Shown: positions 43,955 through 53,541, counted from the stretch's first letter. The stretch is 64,000 nt of DNA from Sepioteuthis lessoniana (GCA_963585895.1 OY757912.1:84781313-84845312); one strand, 5' to 3'. Made by a program: numbers and translations. Notes: generated by a model from the sequence alone, not told the origin.

Positions 43955-44190
43955 AGGTTTCTTTCTTTCTTGGTATATCAATATTTGTGGGTTATTTAAA
44001 GCTAAAGCAATCCTTGTTGAAGGGCAGTAGTGGTCCTATTTAATCCATAGCCAGAGAGATAAGGGATTAATACCTTTTCCCAAGGGTATTAGTCCGAAAG
44101 TGAATGTAATAGCACGACTGGAGTTTGAAATCGCTTACTACAATGTTGCAACCAAAACACATTAACTATTACATCACAAGAACTCTCCTC
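43955..44190 (-). mobile_element. SINE-B copy, diverged
   Basis: Plus-strand order is tail (GTTTCTTTCTTTCTTGGTAT, then GGGTTATTTAAAGCTAAAG), central domain reversed, and head (ACATTAACTATTACATCACA). Confidence 0.85.
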
Positions 44191-44251
44191 TTATCTTGGT
44201 TATAGTGCAATGTGTGAGTATGTGCCTGTATATATATATATATATAGTCAT

Positions 44252-44295
44252 CCACAGACATATCTGTTTCGTTCTATCAGAACTCATCAGTGTGG
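44252..44295 (-). ncRNA. Hammerhead ribozyme, type I, complete core
   Basis: Read on the minus strand from 44295. Stem I 5' strand is CCACA (44295-44291) and the core is CUGAUGA (44290-44284). Stem II is GUUCU (44283-44279) pairing with AGAAC (44275-44271) around a GAU loop. GAA follows (44270-44268). Stem III is ACA (44267-44265) pairing with UGU (44260-44258) around a GAUA loop. The cleavage base C17 is at 44257 and stem I closes with UGUGG (44256-44252). All invariant core bases, the A15.1-U16.1 pair and the G10.1-C11.1 pair are present, so cleavage 3' of C17 is predicted. Stem III is only 3 bp, as in many short animal hammerheads, which may work best as dimers. Established: hammerheads occur in schistosome SINE-like satellites, Penelope-like elements and retrozymes. 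Activity here is inferred. Confidence 0.88.
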
Positions 44296-44395
44296 CTAGA
44301 CAGTAGCTTCTCGTAGCTGGGATCGAAACCCAGGTTGACTCAAACGCCAAGCCAAAGCTTCTAACCATTCCGCCACGAGGAGCCATTAGCTGCGA
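44252..44395 (-). mobile_element. tRNA-like retroposon carrying the hammerhead
   Basis: On the minus strand, GGCTCCTCG is followed by an A box TGGCGGAATGG (44375-44365) and a B box GGTTTCGATCC (44330-44320). About 25 bases later the hammerhead begins, and beyond it a TA run (44229-44246). It is a different family from SINE-A, -B and -D. The order tRNA-like promoter then hammerhead recalls the schistosome Sm-alpha type. Flanking plus-strand bases 44396-44560 may belong to the same element, but I cannot set the outer boundary or find a target duplication. Confidence 0.7.
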
Positions 44396-44633
44396 AGTAA
44401 ATTTTAAACGGTTATGAATCACAATTACTATTGTTTACATACATCCGTTCAACGGCTGCCGAGACCTCAATTCATATACGAAGAGGCTTGCAATGAACGC
44501 TAATGCCAACACGATTACTTCTTCGCCAGAGAACTCAACCCTACGGGGGTAGGGGAGTATGTATATATGTATGTATGTCCATGTGTGCATATATATATAT
44601 ATATATATATAGATTGATAGATACTAACAGACT

Positions 44634-44635
<2 letters not shown>

Positions 44636-44676
<41 letters not shown>

Positions 44677-44677
44677 G
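44636..44677. repeat. GATA microsatellite
   Basis: A GATA tetranucleotide run follows a short AT run at 44589-44610. Confidence 0.95.
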
Positions 44678-45158
44678 AATGGATAGGTGGAGACTAGAGT
44701 AACGGTCTTTAGCTCAAGGAAATAAAATCACAAACTCTAATGGTATCCTGTCTGCATTCATGTTGGACAAATACATTTTCGAAAGGCATGAACCTACTTC
44801 TTGCGTTCTCGCTCATCGTCAAATATGTTGACAATATACCTCGTCCTTGACATTCTCCGATGGTTGACGGTTAAATTATTGACAACAGTGGGGAAGAGTA
44901 ATCACTCTCCCATGACCATGTATATGTATGTATGCAAATATAGAATATCCCATAAATAACAACAGGACAAACAATTTGTTATAAATAAAGACACCAGGAA
45001 TTTAAACAAAATTCTTGTAGAAAATTACATAATCAAAACATATTATTTGATATTATCTTTTGTCAGACTCAACAGTATTGAAACTCTGATTATTTATCAT
45101 ACGTCCCACCAACGCACGAATATGGCAACAGCATTGAAACTCTGTAAACAAAAATAAG

Positions 45159-45255
<97 letters not shown>

Positions 45256-45894
45256 GTTTATTTTTGAACTCAGCTGGACATTAAATAGAAAAGGACACTA
45301 CCTATAACATTTTCGAATATTTGAATCAGAGTTAAATACATAAAAATAAATGTTATAAAATTATCTTAAAAGATCTAGGAATTATTTTCTAAGCGATATT
45401 GTTGAAAACTCATAAAAAGTTATGATAACTAGCTTTATCAATAGTTAGTCATTCAGGACCCTTTTTAAATTGAACATGAGAAGAACTGAGAAATTGAATT
45501 AAACAACGGGAAACATGATGACCATCGATAAAGCTTTATATCACAGAGATATTATTGCTAGACTAGGCACTTTTTGTCCGCGATTGAATTTCCAGGAATT
45601 TGTCATTTCTTTTAATGAGAACATTAGTTACAATTCTTTTTAGAGATCTCGAAGAAAAAGAACTGGTTGGTTTGTTATTCTATTAATTGTTACGGTGGGT
45701 CAAACCTTGGGATATTTAATAACGAAATCTGTCAAACCTTGGGATATTTAATAACGAAATCTGTCAGCAATTATATAATCTCAAGAAACTAATTATAATA
45801 ATCATTTATTATAACTTCAAGTAACGATACTTAACATAGTTTGCGTACAGGCTTTTGGTTTTGAATATTCATATCAAATACTAATGATTTAGGC
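44678..45894. other. No gene seen; TA and GT runs
   Basis: A TA run at 45160-45210 passes into a GT run at 45211-45253. A 38-bp direct duplication occurs at about 45700-45765 (AACCTTGGGATATTTAATAA twice). Weak SINE-A words near 44690-44800 are too degraded to call. Confidence 0.5.
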
Positions 45895-46192
45895 ATAAAC
45901 GCAGTTTCTTCCAAGCAGCAGTCGTGTCGATACTGCTGTATGGATGCACCACTTGGACGCTAACTAAACGGCTGGAGAAAAAGCTAGACGGCAACTATAC
46001 AAGAATGTTGCGAGCAATATTAAACAAGTCCTGGCGGCAACGCCCCAGAAAGCAACAACTATACGGCCAGCTATGTGAAGATACGGGATGTAGCCCAGAA
46101 GACATGCCAGAGGCGATGAACGATTGGGAAAAGTGGCGAGAGAGGGTCAGGGATATCCGTGCTATCGGCACGACATGATGATGATGATGATA
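45895..46192 (+). mobile_element. RTE-like LINE 3' end, best-preserved
   Basis: One open frame gives SILLYGCTTWTLTKRLEKKL, NYTRMLRAILNKSWRQRP, CEDTGCSPEDMPEAMNDW and KWRERVRDIRAIGTT, then an ATG-rich tail. It is 5'-truncated and lacks the segment after the ILNKSW block seen in 37080-37652. Confidence 0.93.
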
Positions 46193-46324
46193 TGGTTTCA
46201 AGTATTTCAAACAATCATATGCTTTTAAGTAACTAATGATAATAATTATTTGTGAATTATCATATCTTCAAGTAACTATTCTTAATAGAAATGACTTGCA
46301 GACAGATATATTGTTTCATGTATT

Positions 46325-47100
46325 TTAACAAACTACAGCCACTTACCTCACATCTCCCAAACCATTCAATTAAGGTTTGTTGGGTTTTATGGCATATCAA
46401 CATTTGTAGGTTATTTAATACCAAATCCATTCTTATGTGAATAATCTGTTCTATTTAAAACAATTCAGTTAAGCATAAGTACACAGTTTGTCAAAAACAT
46501 TTCTATTTCAAACTATTCAAGCAGTTATATGTAACATTTCAGTTAATTGTAAATACAGTTTTAATGTCAAAAAACAGTTCTATTTGAAATAATTCAGTTA
46601 AGCATAATTACGTAGTTTAAATGTAAGTACGGTTTAATTGTCAAAAACATTTCTATTTCAAGCTATTCAGTTTACTCAAACAATTCATTTTAGCATAAGT
46701 ATGCTGTTAGTTCTATTTAACCCATAGATAGGGCCCTGTCAGGTGCTACTACTCCGGGCCAGAGTGGATTTGGGAGCGATGGCAATGAAGGGGTACTCCG
46801 TATTCCCCAAAGCTCCAGCACTGCTGGAACCTCACCATCAGATTGCCATTCAATTAAGACGAGTAAGATATGTAGGGTACTGCTGGAAAAGTAACTACGA
46901 ACTCAGAAGCGACGTTCTCTTACAAACTCCTACACATGAACACACCAAGTTTGGCCGACCAACATAGACTTACATATCTTAGCTATCTGTAGATTCTGGA
47001 CGCGATCTAGAGGACATACCAGTGTCGATAGCCGATAGGAACGGTTGGAGAGAGTGTGTGTATGTGAGAGAGACTCCGTGCGATCAGTACAACTTGATGT
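46325..47100 (+). mobile_element. RTE-like LINE fragment split by Rep-C
   Basis: CACTTACCTCACATCTCCCA at 46340 and, beyond the Rep-C insertion, ACTGCTGGAAAAGTAACTAC, CTTACAAACTCCTACACATG and GGTTGGAGAGAGTG match the family's late region. Confidence 0.75.
46375..46845 (-). mobile_element. 5'-truncated Rep-C, 471 bp, with 13-bp target duplication
   Basis: CCATTCAATTAAG occurs at 46362-46374 and 46846-46858. The tail end is complete (GTTTGTTGGGTTTTATGGCA on the plus strand) but the head stops at CTCACCATCAGATTG, about 100 bases short of the usual start. A truncated 5' end with a target duplication identifies the hairpin end as the 3' end. Confidence 0.95.
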
Positions 47101-47240
47101 TTCTTAACTAATACTAACAATTTGATCACAGTTATAGTATCTTAATCTAATACTAATAATTTTCAAACAGATCTATTTGACCCATAGATGGGACTCTAAA
47201 AGGCACTACCACTCCAGGTCAGAGTAAACCTTGGTGTAAT

Positions 47241-47526
47241 CCTATTTATCAACCCCTCCACTCGGGCAGGATGTGACACAAGGTCAGTTTTTAAGCGGAG
47301 TTTAACAGGTTGGAATTCAGAGTTTTCCTTCTCCTAGACTAGTTGCCTCACCAAGGCTGAAGAACCCAGTCTTCCCTACTATTTACTCATAGCTGGAGGG
47401 AGAATAATTGGATTCATACCTTTCCCAATGGTATTAGTGCTATGTGAAATGCAATCAGCCTCGTCCAGGATTTGAACTTGTGTCGCCGTGTCCATTTCCT
47501 ACGACGATATCCATTACACCACGGTC
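47241..47526 (-). mobile_element. Full-length SINE-A, 286 bp, with 13-bp target duplication
   Basis: ACCTTGGTGTAAT occurs at 47228-47240 and 47527-47539. Plus-strand order is tail (CCTATTTATCAACCCCTCCA) to head (CGATATCCATTACACCACGG). Confidence 0.96.
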
Positions 47527-47556
47527 ACCTTGGTGTAATGGCCATGAAGAAGTGAC

Positions 47557-47932
47557 AGTATTTGTCTCGAGACCAACCAAATGAGCGAGTGTGGCACAAG
47601 GCCTTTTAAAGATGGGTCCGAACGCAGGACCGTAGCCCAGACACACTCGGCATTCCCCAAAATTCTTCGGGCTCCGTCAGTATTCCCCTAAAAATAGGTA
47701 TCTCGGGCGTCAGGCAATAAATCTTGCTCCGAAGAAAAGAATTAGAGCCTGGTGGGTACGGCCCTCTGAGCCTCAAGGAGCAAGTCAGTTCTGGCCGCGT
47801 GACGCGAACGCTAGATCACTCCGGCACCCGCGCTAGGTAGCCTCGACCGACTGGAGTGTCTACAAGGCACCACACCCAACCAGATACCTGCCCTCATCGC
47901 CTCGACCGACCGAAGCGTAAGTACCACTGGTG
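47557..47932. mobile_element. GC-rich 376-bp insertion with 15-bp target duplication
   Basis: CCATGAAGAAGTGAC occurs at 47542-47556 and 47933-47947. The unit is GC-rich relative to the window. It holds two related segments, GCCTCGACCGACTGGAGTGT near 47840 and GCCTCGACCGACCGAAGCGT near 47900. The duplication length suits retroposition. I see no clear B box or coding frame, so the class is unknown; no other copy is seen in this window. Confidence 0.85.
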
Positions 47933-48189
47933 CCATGAAGAAGTGACTCCATACTTCACAGTGCTCCGGAACTGGAGCCTCACTACGGGAGGTAATTAAC
48001 TTTCATACCTCTTTTTGGTAGGGGTCTCACTCCTTTGCAGACTATGCAGTCGGTGTTTTCTACCCCCCCCCCGACAATATGAAATTTTCAGTTTAAGAAA
48101 CAAAACATCGCAGAGAGTTAGGACTAGTGAATATGGAGGCTGCCACATTTGCACATCAAAAAACTGATGTTCAGAAAGTATCTGGAACA

Positions 48190-48345
48190 GTGGACTTGGG
48201 AGTACTGCCAATGAAGGAGTGACTCTGCACTCACCCAGACTTCCAGAATCGGACCCTCACGACTGTATGCAGTTTAATGTCATAACCCGGACAGTCTTTT
48301 TTTTTTGTTTGTGTGTTGGGGGGTTCTTACCTCAGGGCCTCACTG
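48190..48345 (-). mobile_element. Rep-C head fragment
   Basis: GGACTTGGGAGTACTGCCAA, GACTTCCAGAATCGGACCCT and CAGTTTAATGTCATAACCCG match a diverged Rep-C head; the end is T-rich. Confidence 0.7.
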
Positions 48346-49631
48346 ACAGGATAAACAAACAAAAAAAAAGCACTAACTAGCTCTTTTGTTTGTCAAGCAA
48401 TAAAACCTTCACAAAACCAAGACAGGTATTTTTACTGATTTACTTTTTTTTTTGCTAATTAAATTAACAGGTTTTTTTATGTTAATTCTTTTATGAAAGT
48501 TAATTATTCATTTTGTAGCTTTCGACAAATTCAAATAATGGAGACATTGACGGTTTTGTGTTGCAGACGACAATATTTCTAGGCATAACGACAAAAATAT
48601 TTTAATGGAGACAGTGACAAGGGCTGCATAAAAGAATATAACAATTAACTGAAAGACGATGAAGTTTTGAGGATTTAAAGAATTGATATTTGAAAGGATT
48701 TCTCTGTAATTATTTTTCTTTACTTCTTTCTTCTTTCATTAGTTGTTTCGTAATTTTTTTCGGAGTTTTGTGAAAAAAAAAGAAAAATAAGAAAAAGAGA
48801 AAAAAAAGACGCCAATACAATTTGAAGAGAGCTGACGAGTAAACGGAAAAGGATTTGAAAATGTCGGAGGGAGTGAGAAGACAGACACAAAGAACAACAG
48901 AGGACGAGGACTTGGAGTTCGTTTATTTTTTAAATTTTCTTAATTTCTGAAAAAAAAAGTGAAATAAAAAAATCTGATTAAGACGTGTCGTTTTGAGTTT
49001 CGCAGGTGGAGCTGATGAGCAAAAAGCCGGTGAGTTTTGGAATTATTGAAGGTTAGAGGTTGCAGTGAAGAGTGGGTTAGGGGATGCGAGATTACTTTTT
49101 TTTATGAAAAAGAAAGAAATGAAAATAAAATTAAAAATTTAAGCGAAAACAAATAAAGGAGTGGTTTGAAAAAAAAAGTAAATGTGGTTAAAAAAAAAAG
49201 AAAAGAAAAAAATGATTGAGAAAAAGAAAAGAAAATAGATAGTGAACAGGATGGCATAGATAGATAGATAGAAAGTGATTAGGCTAGTATTGATAGATAG
49301 ATAGATAGATAAATATGTTGAAAGATGAGGCTGAAATAGAGAAAGAAATTAGCACACTGAGATAGATAGATAGATAGATAGATAGGAACAAACAAACAAA
49401 GAAAAACAACCTAAATACAGTTAAAAACATCAAGAAACAACATTCGTCTCTCTACCTAAAAAAAGAAGACAATGAAATGCCAGACAAAGCAGACGATAAT
49501 CAACCAAAACGAATCTATGATTATCATTGCTAATGGTTACTAGACAATATTAACGTTCATCCTCTGGGCAGCTTTATGATGAGCTTCCCGAAAAATAAAA
49601 AAATTAAAAAAGGTGGAGATGTTAGGGTTTG
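48346..49631. other. No gene seen; purine-rich with GATA runs
   Basis: A- and G-rich sequence with GATA runs near 49256-49270, 49288-49312 and 49360-49384. No open frame of interest. Confidence 0.5.
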
Positions 49632-49727
49632 TTCTGGTTTCTTTGTTTAATACCATATTAACCTTCGTGGGTTATCTAATGCCAAAACCATTCCTTGTAG
49701 AAGAACAGTCGTGGTACTATCTAACCT
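49632..49727 (-). mobile_element. SINE-B 3' half
   Basis: GGTTTCTTTGTTTAATACCA and GGGTTATCTAATGCCAAAAC match the tail; the head is missing. Confidence 0.8.
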
Positions 49728-49761
49728 TCACGGAAGTTTTCAACATGTGTACATTGATATC

Positions 49762-50166
49762 AGCTCAGTCGATTGGGATTGTAGAATGCGCCAACTGCAT
49801 CTCTGCAAAGTGGTAAGACCACCCGCACAACGTGTGTTCTGTATATGACATTAAACCATCTGATGGTGTGGCTACAGTGCTGGAACTTTCGAGAATATTG
49901 AGTACATTTCATTACCATTACTCCCAGGTCCACTCTGACACTGAGTAGTAGTACTTCTTAGGGTCCTATCTATGGGTTGACTAGAAATTTTTATTCTTGA
50001 AATCATTTAACTGAGTGCAAACAAATAAACTCTGTCTCATTAAAAAATGTTCCCTACAACTATCCTTTACAAATCATATATGTGAGTGTGTGTGTGTGTG
50101 TGTGTAAACGGGATTGGGCATTATATAACCGACAAGAGTTGATATGCCATAAAACATAACCAACCC
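49762..50166 (+). mobile_element. Rep-C copy
   Basis: The start CAGCTCAGTCGATTGGGATT leads to TGACATTAAACCATCTGATG, a short array with a GT run at 50089-50104, and the tail GGGATTGGGCATTATATAAC with a CATAACCAACCC end. Confidence 0.85.
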
Positions 50167-50356
50167 ATCTATGGGTCAAATAGAACTGTTTAATCATATA
50201 CTATACTTGAAACTATTTAACTGCGTGGAAATAAAACTATTAGTGTTAGCAACACTTGAAATAATTTAACTGTGTGCAAACAAATTAACCCTGGCTCGTG
50301 TAAAAATTATTACCTACAATATATTTGTTTACAAATCATATATACTTAATATATAT
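50167..50356 (+). mobile_element. Rep-C interior fragment
   Basis: CTATGGGTCAAATAGAACTG and GCAAACAAATTAACCCTGGC are internal units; there is no head or hairpin. Confidence 0.7.
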
Positions 50357-50490
50357 GGTTTGGTTTCTTTGTTTAATGGCATATCAACTCTTTTTAGGTT
50401 ATTTAATATCAAAGCCATTCTCTTAGAAGAACAGTACTATTTAACCCATAGCTGGGAGGATAAGGGGGTTCATACCTTTCCCAAATGTAG
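50357..50490 (-). mobile_element. SINE-B 3' half
   Basis: GGTTTGGTTTCTTTGTTTAA, GGCATATCAACTCTTTTTAG and the central-domain reverse CTGGGAGGATAAGGGGGTTC are clear. It then joins a plus-strand SINE-A. Confidence 0.85.
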
Positions 50491-50494
50491 TGTA

Positions 50495-50735
50495 GAGTTC
50501 AATTCCCGGGGGGAAGGTGTTAGCGTTTCACTTTGTGTTAATGCTCTTGGGAAAGCATTTATCCATCTGCACCCACCCCTAGCTAAGGGTGAATATGCGG
50601 ACAGACTGAGTTCTTTAGTCTTGGTTAGGCAACCACACTAGGAGAAGGAAAGCTCTGAATTCAAACCAGCTTTAATTTCCTTTAAAAATGACCTTATATC
50701 ACATTCTGCCCATAGAAGAGAGTTTGGGTAAATAT
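50495..50735 (+). mobile_element. SINE-A copy, diverged subfamily
   Basis: GAGTTCAATTCCCGGGGGGA (B box) is followed by TGCTCTTGGGAAAGCATTTA, GTTCTTTAGTCTTGGTTAGG and a tail CATTCTGCCCATAGAAGAG. Confidence 0.85.
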
Positions 50736-50848
50736 ACACAACCTAGTGGTAGTAAGTGTAGTGCTAGTAGTTGGTGAAGCCTCAGAACCTTTAAATATCT
50801 ACGCCCGATATTTAGGACAGAGCACTATTTCACTAAACCTCGTAACAG

Positions 50849-51605
50849 CCCAGTTGGTTGGGGCTGTAGAATTCTCTTTAGAGTGTACTATGTATGACAT
50901 CTAATGATGAGGCTTCCGTCTTGGAGCTTTGGTGAGTGTGTAGAACGCATTCATTGCCATTACTCCCAGGTCCACTGACCTGAATTGCTAGTGCCTGTTA
51001 GGGTCCCACCTATGGGTCAAATAGAAATTTTCAATCATTAACCGAGGATTATAATTAGTTATTTGAAACCGTACTGCTGTATGCAAATTATTTATATTCC
51101 TTGATAAACAGCATTACTAACGTTAAATAGGAATACTTGAAACCATTTTACTCTGTGCAAACAAATCATATTTACCAACCCCTCCGCTCGAGCAGGATAT
51201 GACACAAGGTCAATTTTTAAGCGGAGTTTAACAAGTTTGAATTCTATGTTTTCCTTCTCCTAGACTAGTTGCCTCACCAAGGCTGAAGAACCTTGTCTGC
51301 CCTGCTATTTACCCATAGCTGGAGGGAGAATAATTGGATTCATACCTTTCCCAAAGGTATTAGTGCTATGTGAAATGCAATCAGTCTCGTCCAGGATTTG
51401 AACTCGTGTCGCCGTGTCCATTTCCTACGACGATAACCATTACACCACGGGCACCTCCTCTGTGCAAACAAATGAGTTCTAACAACTCATTTAAAAATGG
51501 TTACCTATAAACTAATCACTCACAAATCATATATGTAAAAACAGGATTTGGCAATAAATAACCCACAAGGGTTGATATGCCATAAAACACCAACCAACAA
51601 CAACA
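50849..51605 (+). mobile_element. Rep-C copy split by SINE-A
   Basis: The head CAGCCCAGTTGGTTGGGGCT leads to internal units up to 51166. After the SINE-A, the last unit and tail (GGATTTGGCAATAAATAACC) run to about 51605. Confidence 0.9.
51167..51457 (-). mobile_element. Full-length SINE-A, 291 bp, with 16-bp target duplication
   Basis: CTCTGTGCAAACAAAT occurs at 51151-51166 and 51458-51473. The target is an internal unit of Rep-C. Confidence 0.97.
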
Positions 51606-51654
51606 ACAGCCTATACATCGTAAGTCAGATGTTTCGGGCTGTGGAATATTACAA

Positions 51655-51930
51655 TATGTTAATAATTAATATAATTCAAACCAGCATTGCTCCGCTTGAA
51701 AATTGACTTTGTGTCACATCTTGTCCGTAGCGAAAGGATTGGGTATGTTTATACTTTGCGTTCCCTTTTATTGCAACAGGAAAAGAGTTGATAAATTTGA
51801 AACTAAGTTGAGTTACATATTTTAGAGAAATATATATTTTTACGTTTAATTCTTTGATAAGGCTTTACCTAACACCTCCACCATGAGCAGGATGTGATAC
51901 AAGGTCAAACTTTTTAACGGGGACCCTTCA
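51655..51930. mobile_element. Two SINE-A tail remnants in opposite directions
   Basis: 51670-51750 (+) carries TTGAAAATTGACTTTGTGTC and a degraded GGATTGGGTA end. 51868-51925 (-) carries CACCTCCACCATGAGCAGGA. Both lack heads. Confidence 0.6.
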
Positions 51931-51984
51931 GTTTTTTTAAGATTTTCATAACATCATTCTAGATCAATACCCTTTTCATCTGTT

Positions 51985-52330
51985 TTAGTAAAGAAAGAAA
52001 GAAAGAAAGAAAGAATAGTTCGCGAAATAAAACAAAATAGTTAATGAATGAAAGAAATGGCTACTGAAAGAAAGAAATAGCCACCAGAAGAAAGAAATGG
52101 CAAGTGAATGAAAGAAATGGCTAGCAGAAGAAAGCAATAGTTACTGGAAGAAGGAAGTCGTTACGGAAGAAAGAAATAGCTACCGGAAGAAACAAACAGC
52201 TACTGGAAGAAAGAAATGGCTACTAGAAGAAAAAATAGCTTGAGGAAGAAAGAAATAGCTACTGGAAGAAAGAAATAGCTAGCGTAGAAAGATTAGTTAG
52301 CAGAAGAAAGAAACAGCTAGCGTAGAGAAT
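51985..52330 (+). repeat. GAAAGAAATGGCTA-type minisatellite
   Basis: About sixteen degenerate units of 17-24 bases contain GAAGAAAGAAATAGCTA or close variants. The array ends about 170 bases upstream of the EB1-like start codon, so it may lie within or near its promoter. Confidence 0.92.
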
Positions 52331-52366
52331 CGCATAACTTTTTATTGCTGTCGTAATATTTAACTG

Positions 52367-52395
52367 TGACATCATCGTCCCATGACGTCGCGTCA
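52367..52395 (+). promoter_or_regulatory. Cluster of CRE/ATF-like sites
   Basis: TGACATCA at 52367-52374, TGACGTC at 52383-52389 and the reversed half-site CGTCA at 52391-52395 lie within 30 bases, 106-134 bases upstream of the ATG. CREB/CREM/ATF-type factors bind such words. Their use here is inferred; no TATA box is obvious, though TTTTTATTG lies at 52340. Confidence 0.4.
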
Positions 52396-52500
52396 GCATC
52401 CATTTTGATTTCGCCAGAGATTTCGACGCCCTCGCTGAACATTTTCTCCGGAATTTCTTAGTTCGCCAAAAAAAAGCGAATAAGAATTCGTTCGAACTTG

Positions 52501-53478
52501 ATGGCGACGTTGAACGTTTTCAGCGTAAGAAATATCAGTCACTCTGAATTAAAAGAATGGATCCAAAAATATATTTCTCCGAATCTGACGGAAATCGGAG
52601 AGCTCGGAACAGGTATCGAATTCTGTTTGGGTACTTTTGTATTATTCCCTAACACTATTTCTTTAAAGAAAATTCGTGTAGGGGGCTTGAGCCAGTACGA
52701 TAAATTCCACAATTTCAAATGTCTCCAAGCAGCATTTAACGATCTCGATTTAAACAAAGGTATACCAATGGAACAAATGATGAAAATGACCTTTCGTGAT
52801 AACTTTTATTTTGGCTGTTGGTTCAAGACTTTCTTCGAGGCTAACTATGACGGACAGCCATATGATATTAAAAGACTTTATACACGATGCCAAATGAAAC
52901 ATACTAAAATTATTTGTGATTGTTTCCAGCAGAGCATGAAGTGTCCAGTGCTTCCTGTTAAATATAATATACGCGTAAAGGAGACTACGTTTCATTATTA
53001 TCCGAAGAAAACAAAGACATACCCTAACAGCGAGGTTTCTATAAAGCTGATGCCGAAAACTGTTTACGTCGGTCAATCTAAAAGGCACGTAATGCAGGCT
53101 GAGTTAAATCGAGGAAGACGAGGTTCTACAGGAAGGACTACATTGCTCTGCAGACAAGAAAGGCCCATCCTTCCGGAAGAGGCAAAGGTTCATCAACTTT
53201 GCGTGCCGAATTCTAAGTCGAAGGATTCAAAATCGCTAAAAGAGATTCTCCCGTGTAAATCTGACACTGATTTTGCTACGAAGAAGCATAAATATCCTCC
53301 AGTAACGGGTGGTTGCGTAAGCCAAGCCGACTTGTGCCGAAGTCTGAATGTAGCCATGTCTCAAATCCGAAAAGCTCTAATTACAATTAGGGCTGGATTT
53401 TATCACAAGATTAACGACGACTTGGATAAACGCCATAAGGACCATTCGAATGCTATTGAATACTATGACGAATTCTAA
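52501..53478 (+). CDS. EB1/MAPRE-like protein, intronless
   Basis: EB proteins bind growing microtubule plus ends through an N-terminal calponin-homology (CH) domain. The first ATG is at 52501 (weak context at -3, G at +4), giving 325 residues. Residues 5-125 look like an EB-type CH domain: LKEWIQKYI near 17-25, NLTEIGEL near 28-35, LFPNTISLKKI near 48-58, HNFKCLQAAF near 70-79, and FRDNFYFGCWFKTFFEANYDG near 98-118, matching the family's DNF...WFKKFFDANYDG. Residues 126-270 are basic and poorly conserved. Near 293-310, IRAGFYHKINDDLDK resembles the EB-homology FYFGKL segment, and the protein ends YYDEF, like the EEY/EEF tail bound by CAP-Gly domains. Vertebrate EBs are about 268-327 residues. 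No intron is seen, so it is probably an old retrogene kept open by selection. Paralogue identity is uncertain. Confidence 0.88.
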   Translation: MATLNVFSVRNISHSELKEWIQKYISPNLTEIGELGTGIEFCLGTFVLFPNTISLKKIRVGGLSQYDKFHNFKCLQAAFNDLDLNKGIPMEQMMKMTFRDNFYFGCWFKTFFEANYDGQPYDIKRLYTRCQMKHTKIICDCFQQSMKCPVLPVKYNIRVKETTFHYYPKKTKTYPNSEVSIKLMPKTVYVGQSKRHVMQAELNRGRRGSTGRTTLLCRQERPILPEEAKVHQLCVPNSKSKDSKSLKEILPCKSDTDFATKKHKYPPVTGGCVSQADLCRSLNVAMSQIRKALITIRAGFYHKINDDLDKRHKDHSNAIEYYDEF

Positions 53479-53541
53479 GAGATCCAATCAAGTTCAAGGA
53501 TTTTTAAAAAATCTGGGGCTATTTTACGCAAATACTTGTGC

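Larger units (their letters stand above)
47165..48085 (-). mobile_element. Rep-C copy carrying two nested insertions
   Basis: Rep-C head words appear at 47165-47240 (ATAGATGGGACTCTAAAAGG), 47540-47556 and 47933-48080 (CTCCATACTTCACAGTGCTC, then GCAGTCGGTGTTTTCTAC). The interruptions are SINE-A at 47241-47526 and a GC-rich unit at 47557-47932. Confidence 0.85.
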
